Shown one piece after another: positions 7,377 through 16,009 of a stretch of 64,000 nucleotides of DNA; position 1 is the stretch's first letter, and every line of letters starts with the position of its first letter. The translations under genes were made by a program, and so were the position numbers. This DNA is from DATBFG01 sp036558645 (GTDB lineage Bacteria; Acidobacteriota; Terriglobia; Terriglobales; Acidobacteriaceae). The stretch is taken from positions 38,464-102,463 of the forward strand of contig DATBFG010000021.1 of the NCBI GenBank assembly GCA_036558645.1, read 5' to 3'. The notes under the pieces were generated by a model, which worked only from the letters and a program-made list of their open reading frames with translations, did not search any database and was not told the DNA's origin.

Positions 7377-9797
7377 ATGAACCAGAGCCCTCATAGTCAG
7401 AACCCAACAGTCGATCCCGGAACCTCAATGCTCTCCGTGCATTTATCCATCGCTGTGTGGTTCGGCGTAATCGCCGGATTGGCGGAGGGGCTTGGATTGC
7501 TCTGGTTCCAACGAGTCAATTGGGCCCGCTGGGGGGCAATGATTCACGTCTCAGAGCCAATCGTATGGATCGCGGTTGCTGTCGATGTCAGCCTCTTCGT
7601 AGTACTCGCCTTCCTTTGGTCCGGCGTGAGCATGTTCGCTATCTCTTTGAAGAAGGTTAAGTATTTTGTGTTCCTGCTGGCCTTCCTTACCATCTATGAC
7701 TGGCTGTCGGTAACTGGTCGCTTGCGTGTCACCAGTTGTGTGTTGCTGGGACTTGGTGTCGCTGCCGTGTTTGTGCGGTGGATGGATGACCGCGAGCAGA
7801 CATTCGTGCGGTTCTGGCGGCGAACAGCCCTATGGGCGGCTGCGGTAGCACTACTGACCTTTGCTGGTATTGAAGGCGGTCACAAGCTGGCGGAGCAGGG
7901 CGCGCTGGTCAAGCTTCCTCCGCCCAAGGCGGGTGCACCCAATGTTCTCGTGGTTGTTGTGGACACTTTGCGAGCAGACCACCTTTCCTGCTACGGCTAC
8001 GCCCGTCCCACCAGCCTAAATCTTGATCGCATGGCGAAGCAGGGAGTGCTCTTTGAAAATGCGATTTCGGCGGCGTCATGGAGCCTGCCCTCACATGCAT
8101 CGATGCTCACCGGAAGATACCAGTTTGAACATCGCGTGAGTGATGTTGATGGAACTCCAATTCGTGATTCTGCCATTGCACCGCTCGGCGGCTTTCTAAC
8201 CCTCGGCGAAGCCTTGGCGCAGCGTGGCTACCGAACTGGGGCATTCTCGGCCAACCGCTCGTATTTTTCTGCCAACCTTGGTTTTGGACACGGATTCCTT
8301 CACTTTGAAGACTACTTCCATTCTCCTGCGGATGGCTTCGTCCGCACGTTATTCGGCGGCGAGTTGGCAGGGATGTACCTGAAGGCGACGCGGACCGGAT
8401 GGATCTCGCGCACATTCAGTCGTATTGGCGCGGAACACATGCTCGATGCGAGTTTTGAGGGAGCCGGAGGACTGAGCGGGGCGCATGTCCGGAAGCGAGC
8501 CTCGACCGTAAACCAGGAAGTCCTTCACTGGATCGACGGAGAATCCCAGGGCCATCCGTTTTTTGCCTTCCTGAATTATTTTGACGTGCACAATCCCTAT
8601 GGCGGGCCGCCCGATTATGCCGCGGGAATGTGGTTCCAGAACACTTCGATCGATCAATACGACAAGAGTGTGAGGTATATCGACGATCAGTTCGGGCGAC
8701 TCATGAATGAGCTTGGCAGGCGCGGACTCGCGGAGAACACGCTGGTCATCGTCACCTCGGATCACGGCGAATCCCTAGGCCAGCATGGCTTGAGCTATCA
8801 TGGTCATTCTCTTTATCGCGAGTTGATTCAGGTCCCCCTCATTTTTTGGTATCCAGGCCACGTGCCGGCCGATGTCCGTGTTTCGTCTTCCGTGACGAAC
8901 GCAGCAATTCCACTGACGGTTATGAATCTCCTCGGTGCGCCCACCGCCCAATTCCCCGGACAGCCGCTTGATGCGCTTTGGAAAGCCACCTCAGAAAAGC
9001 CCAAGTCCACGGGGGAACTCTCGGAGCTTGCGGAGGAACACTTTCTGGAACCCGAGGATGAAGGCGCCGACTTGCGGATACCGATTGGTACAACCGGCGC
9101 GATGAAATCGATCATCGGGGAACGATGGCACCTGATCATCCATAAGAAATTTGGAAGCCAGCTCTACGACTGGGTCAATGATCCAAGTGAAACGAAGAAT
9201 GTGTTCTATACCCCGGAGGGAGCAGAGGTCTCGCGGCAGTTGATGGCGGGAATGCAGGATAGGCTCGCGGGAGCGAGTGACCAGCAGGACTCCATATCAA
9301 CCGCGGTAGAGATTAACGGCGAAACGATCCAATCATCGGGAACGATGCAGGCCAGCCTCGCACAAAACAGCCAGCTACCGGGTCGGGTGAATGACTACTA
9401 CCGTTTTCGGGCGGATGCCGGAACCATCATTTCCGTGAACGTTAGACCGATGCCGGGCACGAAAATAGGTACTCTGGACACGGTAGTCTCAATCAGCGAT
9501 GCCAAGGGAACTCCGTTACAGACATGCCGTAATCCTGAGGACGATGGTGTCCAGGTGCCCGCAGCAGCAGACCCCACGCCCGATTCTTACGACGATATCT
9601 GCGTCAATGACGACGCAACTCCCGGTGTGCAGAGTGATTCGCGATTGGAGATTTTGGTCCCCGGAAGCCCTTATTCTCCCGTAGAATTGTATATTCGCGT
9701 ATCCGATTGGAACGGCCTGACCGGAGTTGGCCTGAGATACCAGATCGCAGTGAGCGGCTCTGCTGTTGATTCCACGGCTGATCGGGCGCAACGCTAA
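7377..9797 (+). CDS. membrane-anchored sulfatase-like hydrolase/transferase with C-terminal PPC-like domain
   Basis: About 806 residues. The N-terminal 150 residues hold roughly five transmembrane helices, as in LtaS/EptA-type membrane-bound phospho-transferases. The alkaline-phosphatase-superfamily domain follows: VVVDTLRADHLSCYGY (metal-binding Asp and nearby Thr), SWSLPSHASMLTGRY (nucleophile loop) and TSDHGESLGQHG (metal-binding Asp-His). In true sulfatases the nucleophile loop is C/S-x-P-x-R, with the Cys or Ser converted to formylglycine; here it reads S-L-P-S-H, so arginine is replaced by histidine. That argues for phospho-group transfer or a changed substrate rather than classic sulfatase chemistry. 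The last 160 residues resemble a bacterial pre-peptidase C-terminal (PPC) beta-sandwich (GRVNDYYRFRADAGTIISV). The start is the ATG at 7377; a GTG at 7371 is also possible. Confidence 0.85.
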   Translation: MNQSPHSQNPTVDPGTSMLSVHLSIAVWFGVIAGLAEGLGLLWFQRVNWARWGAMIHVSEPIVWIAVAVDVSLFVVLAFLWSGVSMFAISLKKVKYFVFLLAFLTIYDWLSVTGRLRVTSCVLLGLGVAAVFVRWMDDREQTFVRFWRRTALWAAAVALLTFAGIEGGHKLAEQGALVKLPPPKAGAPNVLVVVVDTLRADHLSCYGYARPTSLNLDRMAKQGVLFENAISAASWSLPSHASMLTGRYQFEHRVSDVDGTPIRDSAIAPLGGFLTLGEALAQRGYRTGAFSANRSYFSANLGFGHGFLHFEDYFHSPADGFVRTLFGGELAGMYLKATRTGWISRTFSRIGAEHMLDASFEGAGGLSGAHVRKRASTVNQEVLHWIDGESQGHPFFAFLNYFDVHNPYGGPPDYAAGMWFQNTSIDQYDKSVRYIDDQFGRLMNELGRRGLAENTLVIVTSDHGESLGQHGLSYHGHSLYRELIQVPLIFWYPGHVPADVRVSSSVTNAAIPLTVMNLLGAPTAQFPGQPLDALWKATSEKPKSTGELSELAEEHFLEPEDEGADLRIPIGTTGAMKSIIGERWHLIIHKKFGSQLYDWVNDPSETKNVFYTPEGAEVSRQLMAGMQDRLAGASDQQDSISTAVEINGETIQSSGTMQASLAQNSQLPGRVNDYYRFRADAGTIISVNVRPMPGTKIGTLDTVVSISDAKGTPLQTCRNPEDDGVQVPAAADPTPDSYDDICVNDDATPGVQSDSRLEILVPGSPYSPVELYIRVSDWNGLTGVGLRYQIAVSGSAVDSTADRAQR

Positions 9798-9815
9798 ATT
9801 TTACGAGGAGAATTC

Positions 9816-10022
9816 ATGCGAGTGGAGTTATTGGCGTTTTACGGCGGTCCGGACCAGGTGATGACGGTCACCTCCGGGCTGGCGAGCATCCTGGGGCTTT
9901 TGCTGATTTTTTGGAACAAAGTGACCGCCACGTTTTTTAAGGTGCTAAATAAAATTCGTGGCAATTCTCCATCCGCCGCAAGTCAAGCATCGCCCAAAAC
10001 TCCTCCTGCAGGAACCCCCTAA
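9816..10022 (+). CDS. small single-pass membrane protein, function unknown
   Basis: A 68-residue protein preceded by a good AGGAG site. It has one hydrophobic helix (VTSGLASILGLLLIFWN), a basic juxtamembrane stretch (KVTATFFKVLNKIRG) and a Pro/Ser/Ala-rich tail. It sits 18 bases after the sulfatase-like gene and 14 bases before the phosphodiesterase-like gene on the same strand, so it belongs to that operon and may anchor or recruit one of its neighbours. I recognise no family. Confidence 0.7.
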   Translation: MRVELLAFYGGPDQVMTVTSGLASILGLLLIFWNKVTATFFKVLNKIRGNSPSAASQASPKTPPAGTP

Positions 10023-10036
10023 TTCCGGACTGGTAA

Positions 10037-11887
10037 TTGCCAAAGAAAGTCATTGTCATTGGATTGGATGGGTTGGAACCCACAATCGTGGAATCCATGC
10101 TCGAGCGCGGGGAACTGCCCAACCTCGCGAAGGTTCGGCAAAATGGCAGCTACCGCCGCCTGCAGACCACATACCCTGCACAGACGCCCGTGGCTTGGTC
10201 ATCATTCGCAACAGGGACCAATCCCGGCGGACATGGAATTTTCGATTTTATCTCTCGCGATCCGCTGACCTACCAACCAGATGCAGCCTTGAGCCGGTTC
10301 GAGCGTCCGAAGAGCGTGCTGGCGCAGTCGCGCGTTGTCAATCAGCGTAAAGGAGTGCCACTGTGGCAGGCACTCACCAAAGCGGGTATCCCAAGCGTCG
10401 TCCTGCGATGTCCGTGCACTTTTCCTCCCGAGGCGCTGAATGGAAAAATGCTGGCCGGGGTTGGCGTGCCCGATCTGCGCGGCAGTCAGAGCAAGGGCAC
10501 GTTTTATACACAGGACCGAACCGTAACCGCACAGGAGCATGAGCAGTTGCTGTTCCTGGACTCTGGACCCGAAATCGTCAGCCAAGTGATCGGCCCGCGG
10601 AACACGCGTCAGAATCCGCCGACAGACACGACTTGCGAAATCAAAGTTCGTGTGGACAAGCCCGGGAGAAAATTACTCATCCAAACTGGCGGGACGCCAG
10701 CCGGGATCGAAGTGGCAGAGAAAAGCTGGAGCGAGTGGGTCCGATTCAGGTTTAAGTTCTCAATGCTCCAATCGGTCACGGGCATCGCGCGATTCTACGT
10801 CCGGCAACTAGAGCCCCATCTCGAGTTTTATGTTTCGGCAATAAACTTCGATCCCGCCGCGCCAATGTTTCCTGTTTCGTCTCCCAACGAATATGCGAAA
10901 GAGTTGTCGGAGAAGGTCGGACTGTTCTCCACTCTCGGCATGGCGGAGGACCACAATGGGCTAAACAACGGACGTCTCGATGAAGCCGCGTACCTGGCGC
11001 AATGCGAGTTGATCCTGCAAGAACGCGAACGCGTCATGCGGCTAGAACTGGATCGGTTCACGGAGGGTTTCTTCTTCACCCTTTTTGATACGCCGGATCG
11101 TGTGCAACACATGATGTGGCGCTTCCTGGATCGCGAGCATCCGTCCTACCAGCCCGATATCGCCCGGGAGTGGGAACATCAAGTGGAGGAGCATTATCAG
11201 CGTTGCGACCGGTTGTTGAGTTCGGTTCTCGAACATGTTGATGAGAATACGTTGCTGATCGTGCTTTCAGACCACGGATTTGGGAGTTTTCGGCGCGCCT
11301 TCGACACCAATACCTGGCTTTGCGAAAACGGACTGTTAGCTCTAAGAAATGGCAGAAAACCAGCGGCAGATATGGGCGAGGGCTTCACCTCTGTCGACTG
11401 GTCGAAAACATATGCGTACGCAGTCGGGTTGGGAGGAATCTACCTGAACTTCAAAGGGCGCGAAGGCGCAGGCATCCTGGACGAGGGCACGGAAGCCGAG
11501 CGCGTTCGGAAAGCAATTCAGAGTGGCCTGAGCGAATTGCCGGATAAACAAACACATCGGCCCGCGATCCGTGGCGTATCGCGTCGCGAGGAGATTTACT
11601 CCGGTGAATTTGCAGGAGCCGCGCCTGATCTCCTGGTAAATTTTCATCGTGGCTTCCGCGTGTCCTGGCAGAGTGCAGTAGGCGGGTTCGCTGACAACTT
11701 GATTGAGGACAATACGCGCCGCTGGAGTGGCGATCATATCGTCGATCCGGAGTCGGTGCCCGGAATCTTGTTCATGAATCGCTTTGCCTCCCAGAACCAC
11801 GCGCGAATTATCGATCTCGCACCGACGATATTGAGTTACCTGGAAGTGGGTCGGCCCGACACAATGGAAGGGAAGTCCCTGCTGTGA
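10037..11887 (+). CDS. alkaline-phosphatase-superfamily phosphodiesterase (nucleotide pyrophosphatase type)
   Basis: A 616-residue enzyme of the type I phosphodiesterase / nucleotide pyrophosphatase branch. The metal-site and catalytic landmarks are intact: VIVIGLDGLEPT (Asp11), the nucleophile region AQTPVAWSSFATGT (Thr50), DTPDRVQHMMW (Asp351/Asp354, His358), LSDHGFGSF (Asp412-His413) and the late WSGDHI histidine. It should hydrolyse a phosphodiester or phosphonate-type substrate using two divalent metals. There is no obvious signal peptide. The start is a TTG at 10037, giving the conserved MPKKVIVIGLDG beginning; no ATG lies at the right place. It is followed by a divergent paralogue with a damaged active site. 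Confidence 0.87.
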   Translation: MPKKVIVIGLDGLEPTIVESMLERGELPNLAKVRQNGSYRRLQTTYPAQTPVAWSSFATGTNPGGHGIFDFISRDPLTYQPDAALSRFERPKSVLAQSRVVNQRKGVPLWQALTKAGIPSVVLRCPCTFPPEALNGKMLAGVGVPDLRGSQSKGTFYTQDRTVTAQEHEQLLFLDSGPEIVSQVIGPRNTRQNPPTDTTCEIKVRVDKPGRKLLIQTGGTPAGIEVAEKSWSEWVRFRFKFSMLQSVTGIARFYVRQLEPHLEFYVSAINFDPAAPMFPVSSPNEYAKELSEKVGLFSTLGMAEDHNGLNNGRLDEAAYLAQCELILQERERVMRLELDRFTEGFFFTLFDTPDRVQHMMWRFLDREHPSYQPDIAREWEHQVEEHYQRCDRLLSSVLEHVDENTLLIVLSDHGFGSFRRAFDTNTWLCENGLLALRNGRKPAADMGEGFTSVDWSKTYAYAVGLGGIYLNFKGREGAGILDEGTEAERVRKAIQSGLSELPDKQTHRPAIRGVSRREEIYSGEFAGAAPDLLVNFHRGFRVSWQSAVGGFADNLIEDNTRRWSGDHIVDPESVPGILFMNRFASQNHARIIDLAPTILSYLEVGRPDTMEGKSLL

Positions 11888-11933
11888 GGAAATGGTTAAA
11901 CCTGAGCCAGTAGCCTGCAGCTAGAAGCTTTCT

Positions 11934-13379
11934 ATGAAAATCTGCGTTCTCGGATTAAGCGGTGCTTCACACGAGATCCTGTTTAGTGACGAGCGGCTAG
12001 GTAACATTCGGCGTTTGATGGATCTCGGTCTCTACGGACGTCTCGAGAGCGTATTTCCACCCACTCCCGTTCCTGCTTGGATGTCGATGACGACCAGCCA
12101 GGATCCCGGATTCCTTGGCGTCTATGGACTTCGGAACAGGCTGGATCGTTCGTATAACTCAGCTACACCTACTCCAGCATCTGTCCATGCCCCTGCACTT
12201 TGGGACGCCATAACGCTCCAGGGTAAGAAATCGGTTCTTGTCGGTGTGCCTCCCAATTTTCCGCCGCGTGTGCTTGACGGCATCAGCATAGGTTGCTTCC
12301 TTACGCCCGAAACTTCGCAGCACGAATTCACATATCCGGCGAACCTCGGCGAAAAACTCAGGGAATTAGTAGGTGACTATCCGGTTGATGTGAAGCGCGC
12401 TTCTAACACACCCTCGGATGCTCTCGTCGAAGAAATCGTCAACATGAACCGGAAGCAATGGGAGGTCGTGCGCTGGCTCATTGCCGAGCAGCCTTGGGAT
12501 TACTTTCACTTCGTCGACATTGGACTCGACCGTGTGCAACATGCGTTCTGGACCTCTTTCGATCCGCAGAATACGCAGTTCCAACAAGGAAATCCCTACC
12601 AGCAGGTGATTCCTGACTATTATCAACTGCTCGACGAGCAGATTGGTACTGTGCTCGAGATGATCGATGATCAGATGATTGTTCTCGTACTCTCCGAGTA
12701 CGGAGCCCAGCATCTTGATGGACTGTTCGCCGTGAATGAATGGCTCGTGAACGAAGGCTTGCTGGTTCTGGACGAACAGCCTCTGTCTTCAACGACTCTC
12801 GAGAAGTTGAATGTGAATTGGGCGAAGTCAAAGGCCTGGGCTGAAGGCAATGCAGACATCTTCTTCAATGTGAAAGGAAGGGAACCGCAAGGCATCGTTC
12901 CAGCAGATGAGCTTGAAGCCCTTCGGCAAGACTTGAAACTGCGGTTTGATGCTCTAACTGATCAAAGCGGACGACGGTTGTGTGCTGGAGTTTCCAAACC
13001 TTCTGAAATTTACCGGAGCGTGACGAATGTTACACCCGATCTGATGATCCATTTCGATTCAAATTGGCGCTCCATTGACTCCGTCGGACATGGCGGCAAC
13101 TACTTGCTCCAGAATGATCTCATCTACGACGCGTGTGGTTACTCGACTGATGGTTTGTTTGTGCTGTATGCCCCAAACAACCCACTGGCTGGTGAGTATC
13201 AAGGGGCAAGTCTTCTGGACATGGCGCCTACGCTATTGGATCTTGGTGGGTACGAGATTCCGAAAAGCATGCAAGGAAAATCCTTGGTCGCTGGAATGGA
13301 AAAGAAATCAGGCAGCGGCTTAAGTGAAAGCGACGAGAAGTTGATTCACGATCGTTTGGCTGGACTGGGGTATGTCTAG
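11934..13379 (+). CDS. alkaline-phosphatase-superfamily paralogue with degenerate metal site (possible pseudoenzyme)
   Basis: A 481-residue protein with the same fold and order of motifs as the preceding gene, but key residues differ. The first metal-binding aspartate (GLDG in the neighbour) is serine here (VLGLSGASHE, Ser9). The Asp-His metal pair in LSDHG is LSEYGAQ (Glu255-Tyr256). The nucleophile threonine (PTPVPAW, Thr44), the DIGLDRVQHAFW block and a late GHGG histidine are kept. Loss of ligands on both metal sites suggests weak or no hydrolysis and a binding or regulatory role beside its active neighbour. The reading frame is long, intact and well conserved elsewhere, so it is not a decaying gene. 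Confidence 0.85.
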   Translation: MKICVLGLSGASHEILFSDERLGNIRRLMDLGLYGRLESVFPPTPVPAWMSMTTSQDPGFLGVYGLRNRLDRSYNSATPTPASVHAPALWDAITLQGKKSVLVGVPPNFPPRVLDGISIGCFLTPETSQHEFTYPANLGEKLRELVGDYPVDVKRASNTPSDALVEEIVNMNRKQWEVVRWLIAEQPWDYFHFVDIGLDRVQHAFWTSFDPQNTQFQQGNPYQQVIPDYYQLLDEQIGTVLEMIDDQMIVLVLSEYGAQHLDGLFAVNEWLVNEGLLVLDEQPLSSTTLEKLNVNWAKSKAWAEGNADIFFNVKGREPQGIVPADELEALRQDLKLRFDALTDQSGRRLCAGVSKPSEIYRSVTNVTPDLMIHFDSNWRSIDSVGHGGNYLLQNDLIYDACGYSTDGLFVLYAPNNPLAGEYQGASLLDMAPTLLDLGGYEIPKSMQGKSLVAGMEKKSGSGLSESDEKLIHDRLAGLGYV

Positions 13380-13440
13380 CAGTCCGCGGCCTAAGGTCCG
13401 AATTCTAGCTGCTCACTCCTCGGCCTGACCTGCCGGACTG

Positions 13441-14658
13441 CTACTGTGTCGTTTGTGTCAGTTCTGGATGAGGCAGCGGCGCAGAGTACAGTTGCTCTTG
13501 TTCTTTCACATGCTGGGCATTCATCAGCCGGGTTACCGTTTCCATCTCGGCCTTTGCTTCTTCCTTGCGGCCTAGTTTCTGCAGTAGCTGTCCGCGGAGG
13601 TAGTGGATTGCATGACTATTGGGATCGAGCTTCTCGGCTGCCCCGATTTCGGTCAGTGCATCTGCATACTTTCCTTGGCGCTGATAGATCTTGGCCAGCT
13701 GATAGCGTGAGCTGGTCAGCTTAGGATCGAGCTTCAAAGCCTTCAGGTAGTAGGCCGCTGCCTCGTCGTCTTGCTCTTGTAGGTAGCTGATATAGCCGAG
13801 TTGATCGAAGTTATAAGGCATGTCTGGCTCGATGGATACATCTTCATCGAACTCTGCCTTAGCGCGCTCGAAGTCCTGCTTTTTCAGATAAGTGACTCCG
13901 AGGTTGAAGTGAACGAACGGAAGCTTCGGGCTCAACTTCGCAGCGGCTTGAAGCTCGCTGATGGCTTGGTCGTATTCCTCGCGATTGATGTGCGCCTTTC
14001 CCATCAAGAGATGAAACTCGGGTGAATCACTGCCAATCTCCACCAGACGAGAGAGCGCCTTCTGTTCGAGATCTGGCCGCTTCGCCTTGCCCGCCGAGAT
14101 ACCCAACACATATAGGTAATTCAATTCATTGGATTGCTGCGCCCAAAGAGGTTCTAGCGTGGTCGCCGCATCGAGGTATCGTTCCGTAAAGAAATAACTG
14201 AGGCCAAGCAGATAACGGGGCTGAGTAGCACTTGGCATATCCTTCACTACCGAACCAAGTGGCGGAATAGCCGCTTGAAAATCATTTTGCCGAAAGTAAG
14301 CCAACCCGATATTCAGCCGAATCCCCGGTACGCCGGGAGCCATCTTTTCCGCTTTTTGCAACGTCTCGAGCGCCTGGTTCCACTGTTGGCGGCGCATGTA
14401 AACGACACCTAGATTTGCATAAGCGCCCACCAGGTGCGGTTGAGTTTTGATGAGTTCCCGGAAATTGCGTTCGGCGTCGTCCAGTTTGCCGCCGTTCAAC
14501 GCCGCTTCGCCCTGCTGGAATAGACGCTGTGGGTCGGCCGCCGGTGTGGTTTTCCTTTGGTTGTTCGATTGCGCTGCTGCGATTGCTTGAGGTCCCGGCG
14601 CCAAGAGCAGCAAAGCGGCGATGATGAATGAAGTTCTCCGTCTTGACACTCGTATCAC
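13441..14658 (-). CDS. secreted TPR-repeat protein
   Basis: 405 residues with an N-terminal signal peptide (RRTSFIIAALLLLAPGPQAIAAAQ) and about nine consecutive tetratricopeptide repeats. Typical units read AERNFRELIKTQPHLVGAYANLGVVY, AISELQAAAKLSPKLPFVHFNLGVTYL and ALTEIGAAEKLDPNSHAIHYLRGQLL. The protein should be a periplasmic or outer-membrane-facing scaffold. It converges with the phosphatase-like operon (61 bases between the stops) and diverges from the LacI-type regulator. Binding partner unknown. Confidence 0.88.
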   Translation of the reverse strand: MIRVSRRRTSFIIAALLLLAPGPQAIAAAQSNNQRKTTPAADPQRLFQQGEAALNGGKLDDAERNFRELIKTQPHLVGAYANLGVVYMRRQQWNQALETLQKAEKMAPGVPGIRLNIGLAYFRQNDFQAAIPPLGSVVKDMPSATQPRYLLGLSYFFTERYLDAATTLEPLWAQQSNELNYLYVLGISAGKAKRPDLEQKALSRLVEIGSDSPEFHLLMGKAHINREEYDQAISELQAAAKLSPKLPFVHFNLGVTYLKKQDFERAKAEFDEDVSIEPDMPYNFDQLGYISYLQEQDDEAAAYYLKALKLDPKLTSSRYQLAKIYQRQGKYADALTEIGAAEKLDPNSHAIHYLRGQLLQKLGRKEEAKAEMETVTRLMNAQHVKEQEQLYSAPLPHPELTQTTQ

Positions 14659-14769
14659 TCTGCTGTAGTGTCCGCCAGCAGTGGTGGGAATTCAAGCGGC
14701 AGCGACTCCGATAACGCCTGCACTCAGATTCGCTGGGCGACGGAGATCGCGAACCAGCGGCTCCCGATT

Positions 14770-15852
14770 ATGAATTTGGTGAGTGGCGCAACTACAAAGA
14801 GCTCCATTGTTACCATCCGCGAAGTAGCGAAAGAGAGCGGCTTCTCTTCGACCACGGTTTCGATTGTTCTCAATAATGCGCCTCTGGCCCGCTACATTCC
14901 CGCGGCCACCAAGAAGAAAATCGAGCGCACAGCCAAGAAGCTTGGATACCGGCCAAACCTATTTGCTCGCTCTTTACGCAGCAAACGCAGTCACACCGTC
15001 GGCGTCATGGTCTTCGACATGACCGATCCCTATTGCACGCTGATCCTGCGTGGCATCGAGAACTCGCTTTACCAGGCATCGTACCTTCCCATTCTGACCG
15101 ACGTCCACAACGAGCGCAGCCGCTTCGAGCGCTATCTGGAGATGTTACTGGACCGCCGCGTCGAAGCATTGATCGTTCTTGCGAACTGGCTGTTCGTGGA
15201 TATCGACGTGCTGGCGGACCTGGAGAAAAGTAGCATTCCGACGACGATGATCGGGCGAGAATTACAGACCGATTCAGTCAGTTCGGTTGTAGTCGATAAC
15301 GAACTCGGAGCTCTCGCCGCACTGGAGCACCTCCATTCGCTGGGACATCGCAGGATAGCATTCATCCGAGGCCCGAAGACCCTGACTGACAGCGCGCCGA
15401 GGTGGAAGGGCGTACGATCGCTTGCGAAATCGAAGGACCTGGAACTTGATCCTCGTCTAATCGTGGATCTTCCAGAATCGAGAGAGCCGATCTCAAGTTT
15501 TGAAGCCGGCTACAAATTAACGGAGGAATTGATCAAGCGCAAAAGACCTTTCACCGCCTTGATGGCCTTCGATGACTTGACCGCCTTCGGAGCGATTCGG
15601 GCTTTGGGCAAAGTAGGAATGAGGGTGCCCGAACACTGCTCTGTAATCGGATTCGATGATGTGGCGACTTCAAGTCTATACACGCCATCGCTGACAACCA
15701 TTCGACAGCCGATGGAAGCGATGGGAACGGCGGCAGTTAGTATCGTCGTCGAGGGAATTAAGGCGGTGCTCGAGAAGCGTGCGACAACAGCGGTCCACCG
15801 AAAGATGGTGCCTGAGCTTGTGGTGCGCGAATCGACCGGGAGGGCTTTGTAA
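14770..15852 (+). CDS. LacI-family transcriptional regulator
   Basis: About 360 residues. The N-terminus is a LacI helix-turn-helix (VTIREVAKESGFSSTTVSIVLNN) with a hinge helix (RPNLFARSLRSKRSHTVGVMV). The rest is a periplasmic-binding-protein-like sensor domain (GHRRIAFIRGP, TALMAFDDLTAFGAIRAL, VIGFDDVATSSLYTPSLTTIRQP). The start is set at the ATG at 14770; an upstream in-frame extension is not LacI-like. LacI regulators often control sugar uptake. The TonB receptor directly downstream, with CG-centred operator-like sites in its leader, is the most likely target, so the ligand is probably a carbohydrate imported through that receptor. Confidence 0.92.
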   Translation: MNLVSGATTKSSIVTIREVAKESGFSSTTVSIVLNNAPLARYIPAATKKKIERTAKKLGYRPNLFARSLRSKRSHTVGVMVFDMTDPYCTLILRGIENSLYQASYLPILTDVHNERSRFERYLEMLLDRRVEALIVLANWLFVDIDVLADLEKSSIPTTMIGRELQTDSVSSVVVDNELGALAALEHLHSLGHRRIAFIRGPKTLTDSAPRWKGVRSLAKSKDLELDPRLIVDLPESREPISSFEAGYKLTEELIKRKRPFTALMAFDDLTAFGAIRALGKVGMRVPEHCSVIGFDDVATSSLYTPSLTTIRQPMEAMGTAAVSIVVEGIKAVLEKRATTAVHRKMVPELVVRESTGRAL

Positions 15853-15889
15853 AAACGAGTGGGATCTTTCCTTAGTTCGGGTCGCCCCG

Positions 15890-15987
15890 AGCGGGAATTT
15901 TCCGCTTGACAATGCCGCGTCTACTGCCGCCTAATAGCTGGCAATTTGGCGTGTATTAAATCGTTACATGTGGGTACTCAAACGTTT
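15890..15987 (+). promoter_or_regulatory. putative LacI-type operator/promoter region of the TonB receptor
   Basis: Upstream of the receptor ATG at 16010 lie, in order: an inverted repeat at 15890-15906 (AGCGGGAA / TTTTCCGCT arms, one wobble); a TTGACA hexamer at 15906-15911 that would serve as a -35 box (the best -10-like hexamer, TAATAG at 15932, has a long 20-base spacer); and two CG-centred sites, AATCGTTA at 15959-15966 and AAACGTTT at 15980-15987. The last two are related, and their centres are 21 bp apart, two helical turns. A central CG flanked by an A/T palindrome is the usual LacI-family operator form, and a LacI-family gene ends just before this region. Assignment is by inspection only. 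Confidence 0.5.
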
Positions 15988-16009
15988 TAATAGTTAGCGT
16001 GGAGGAAAT

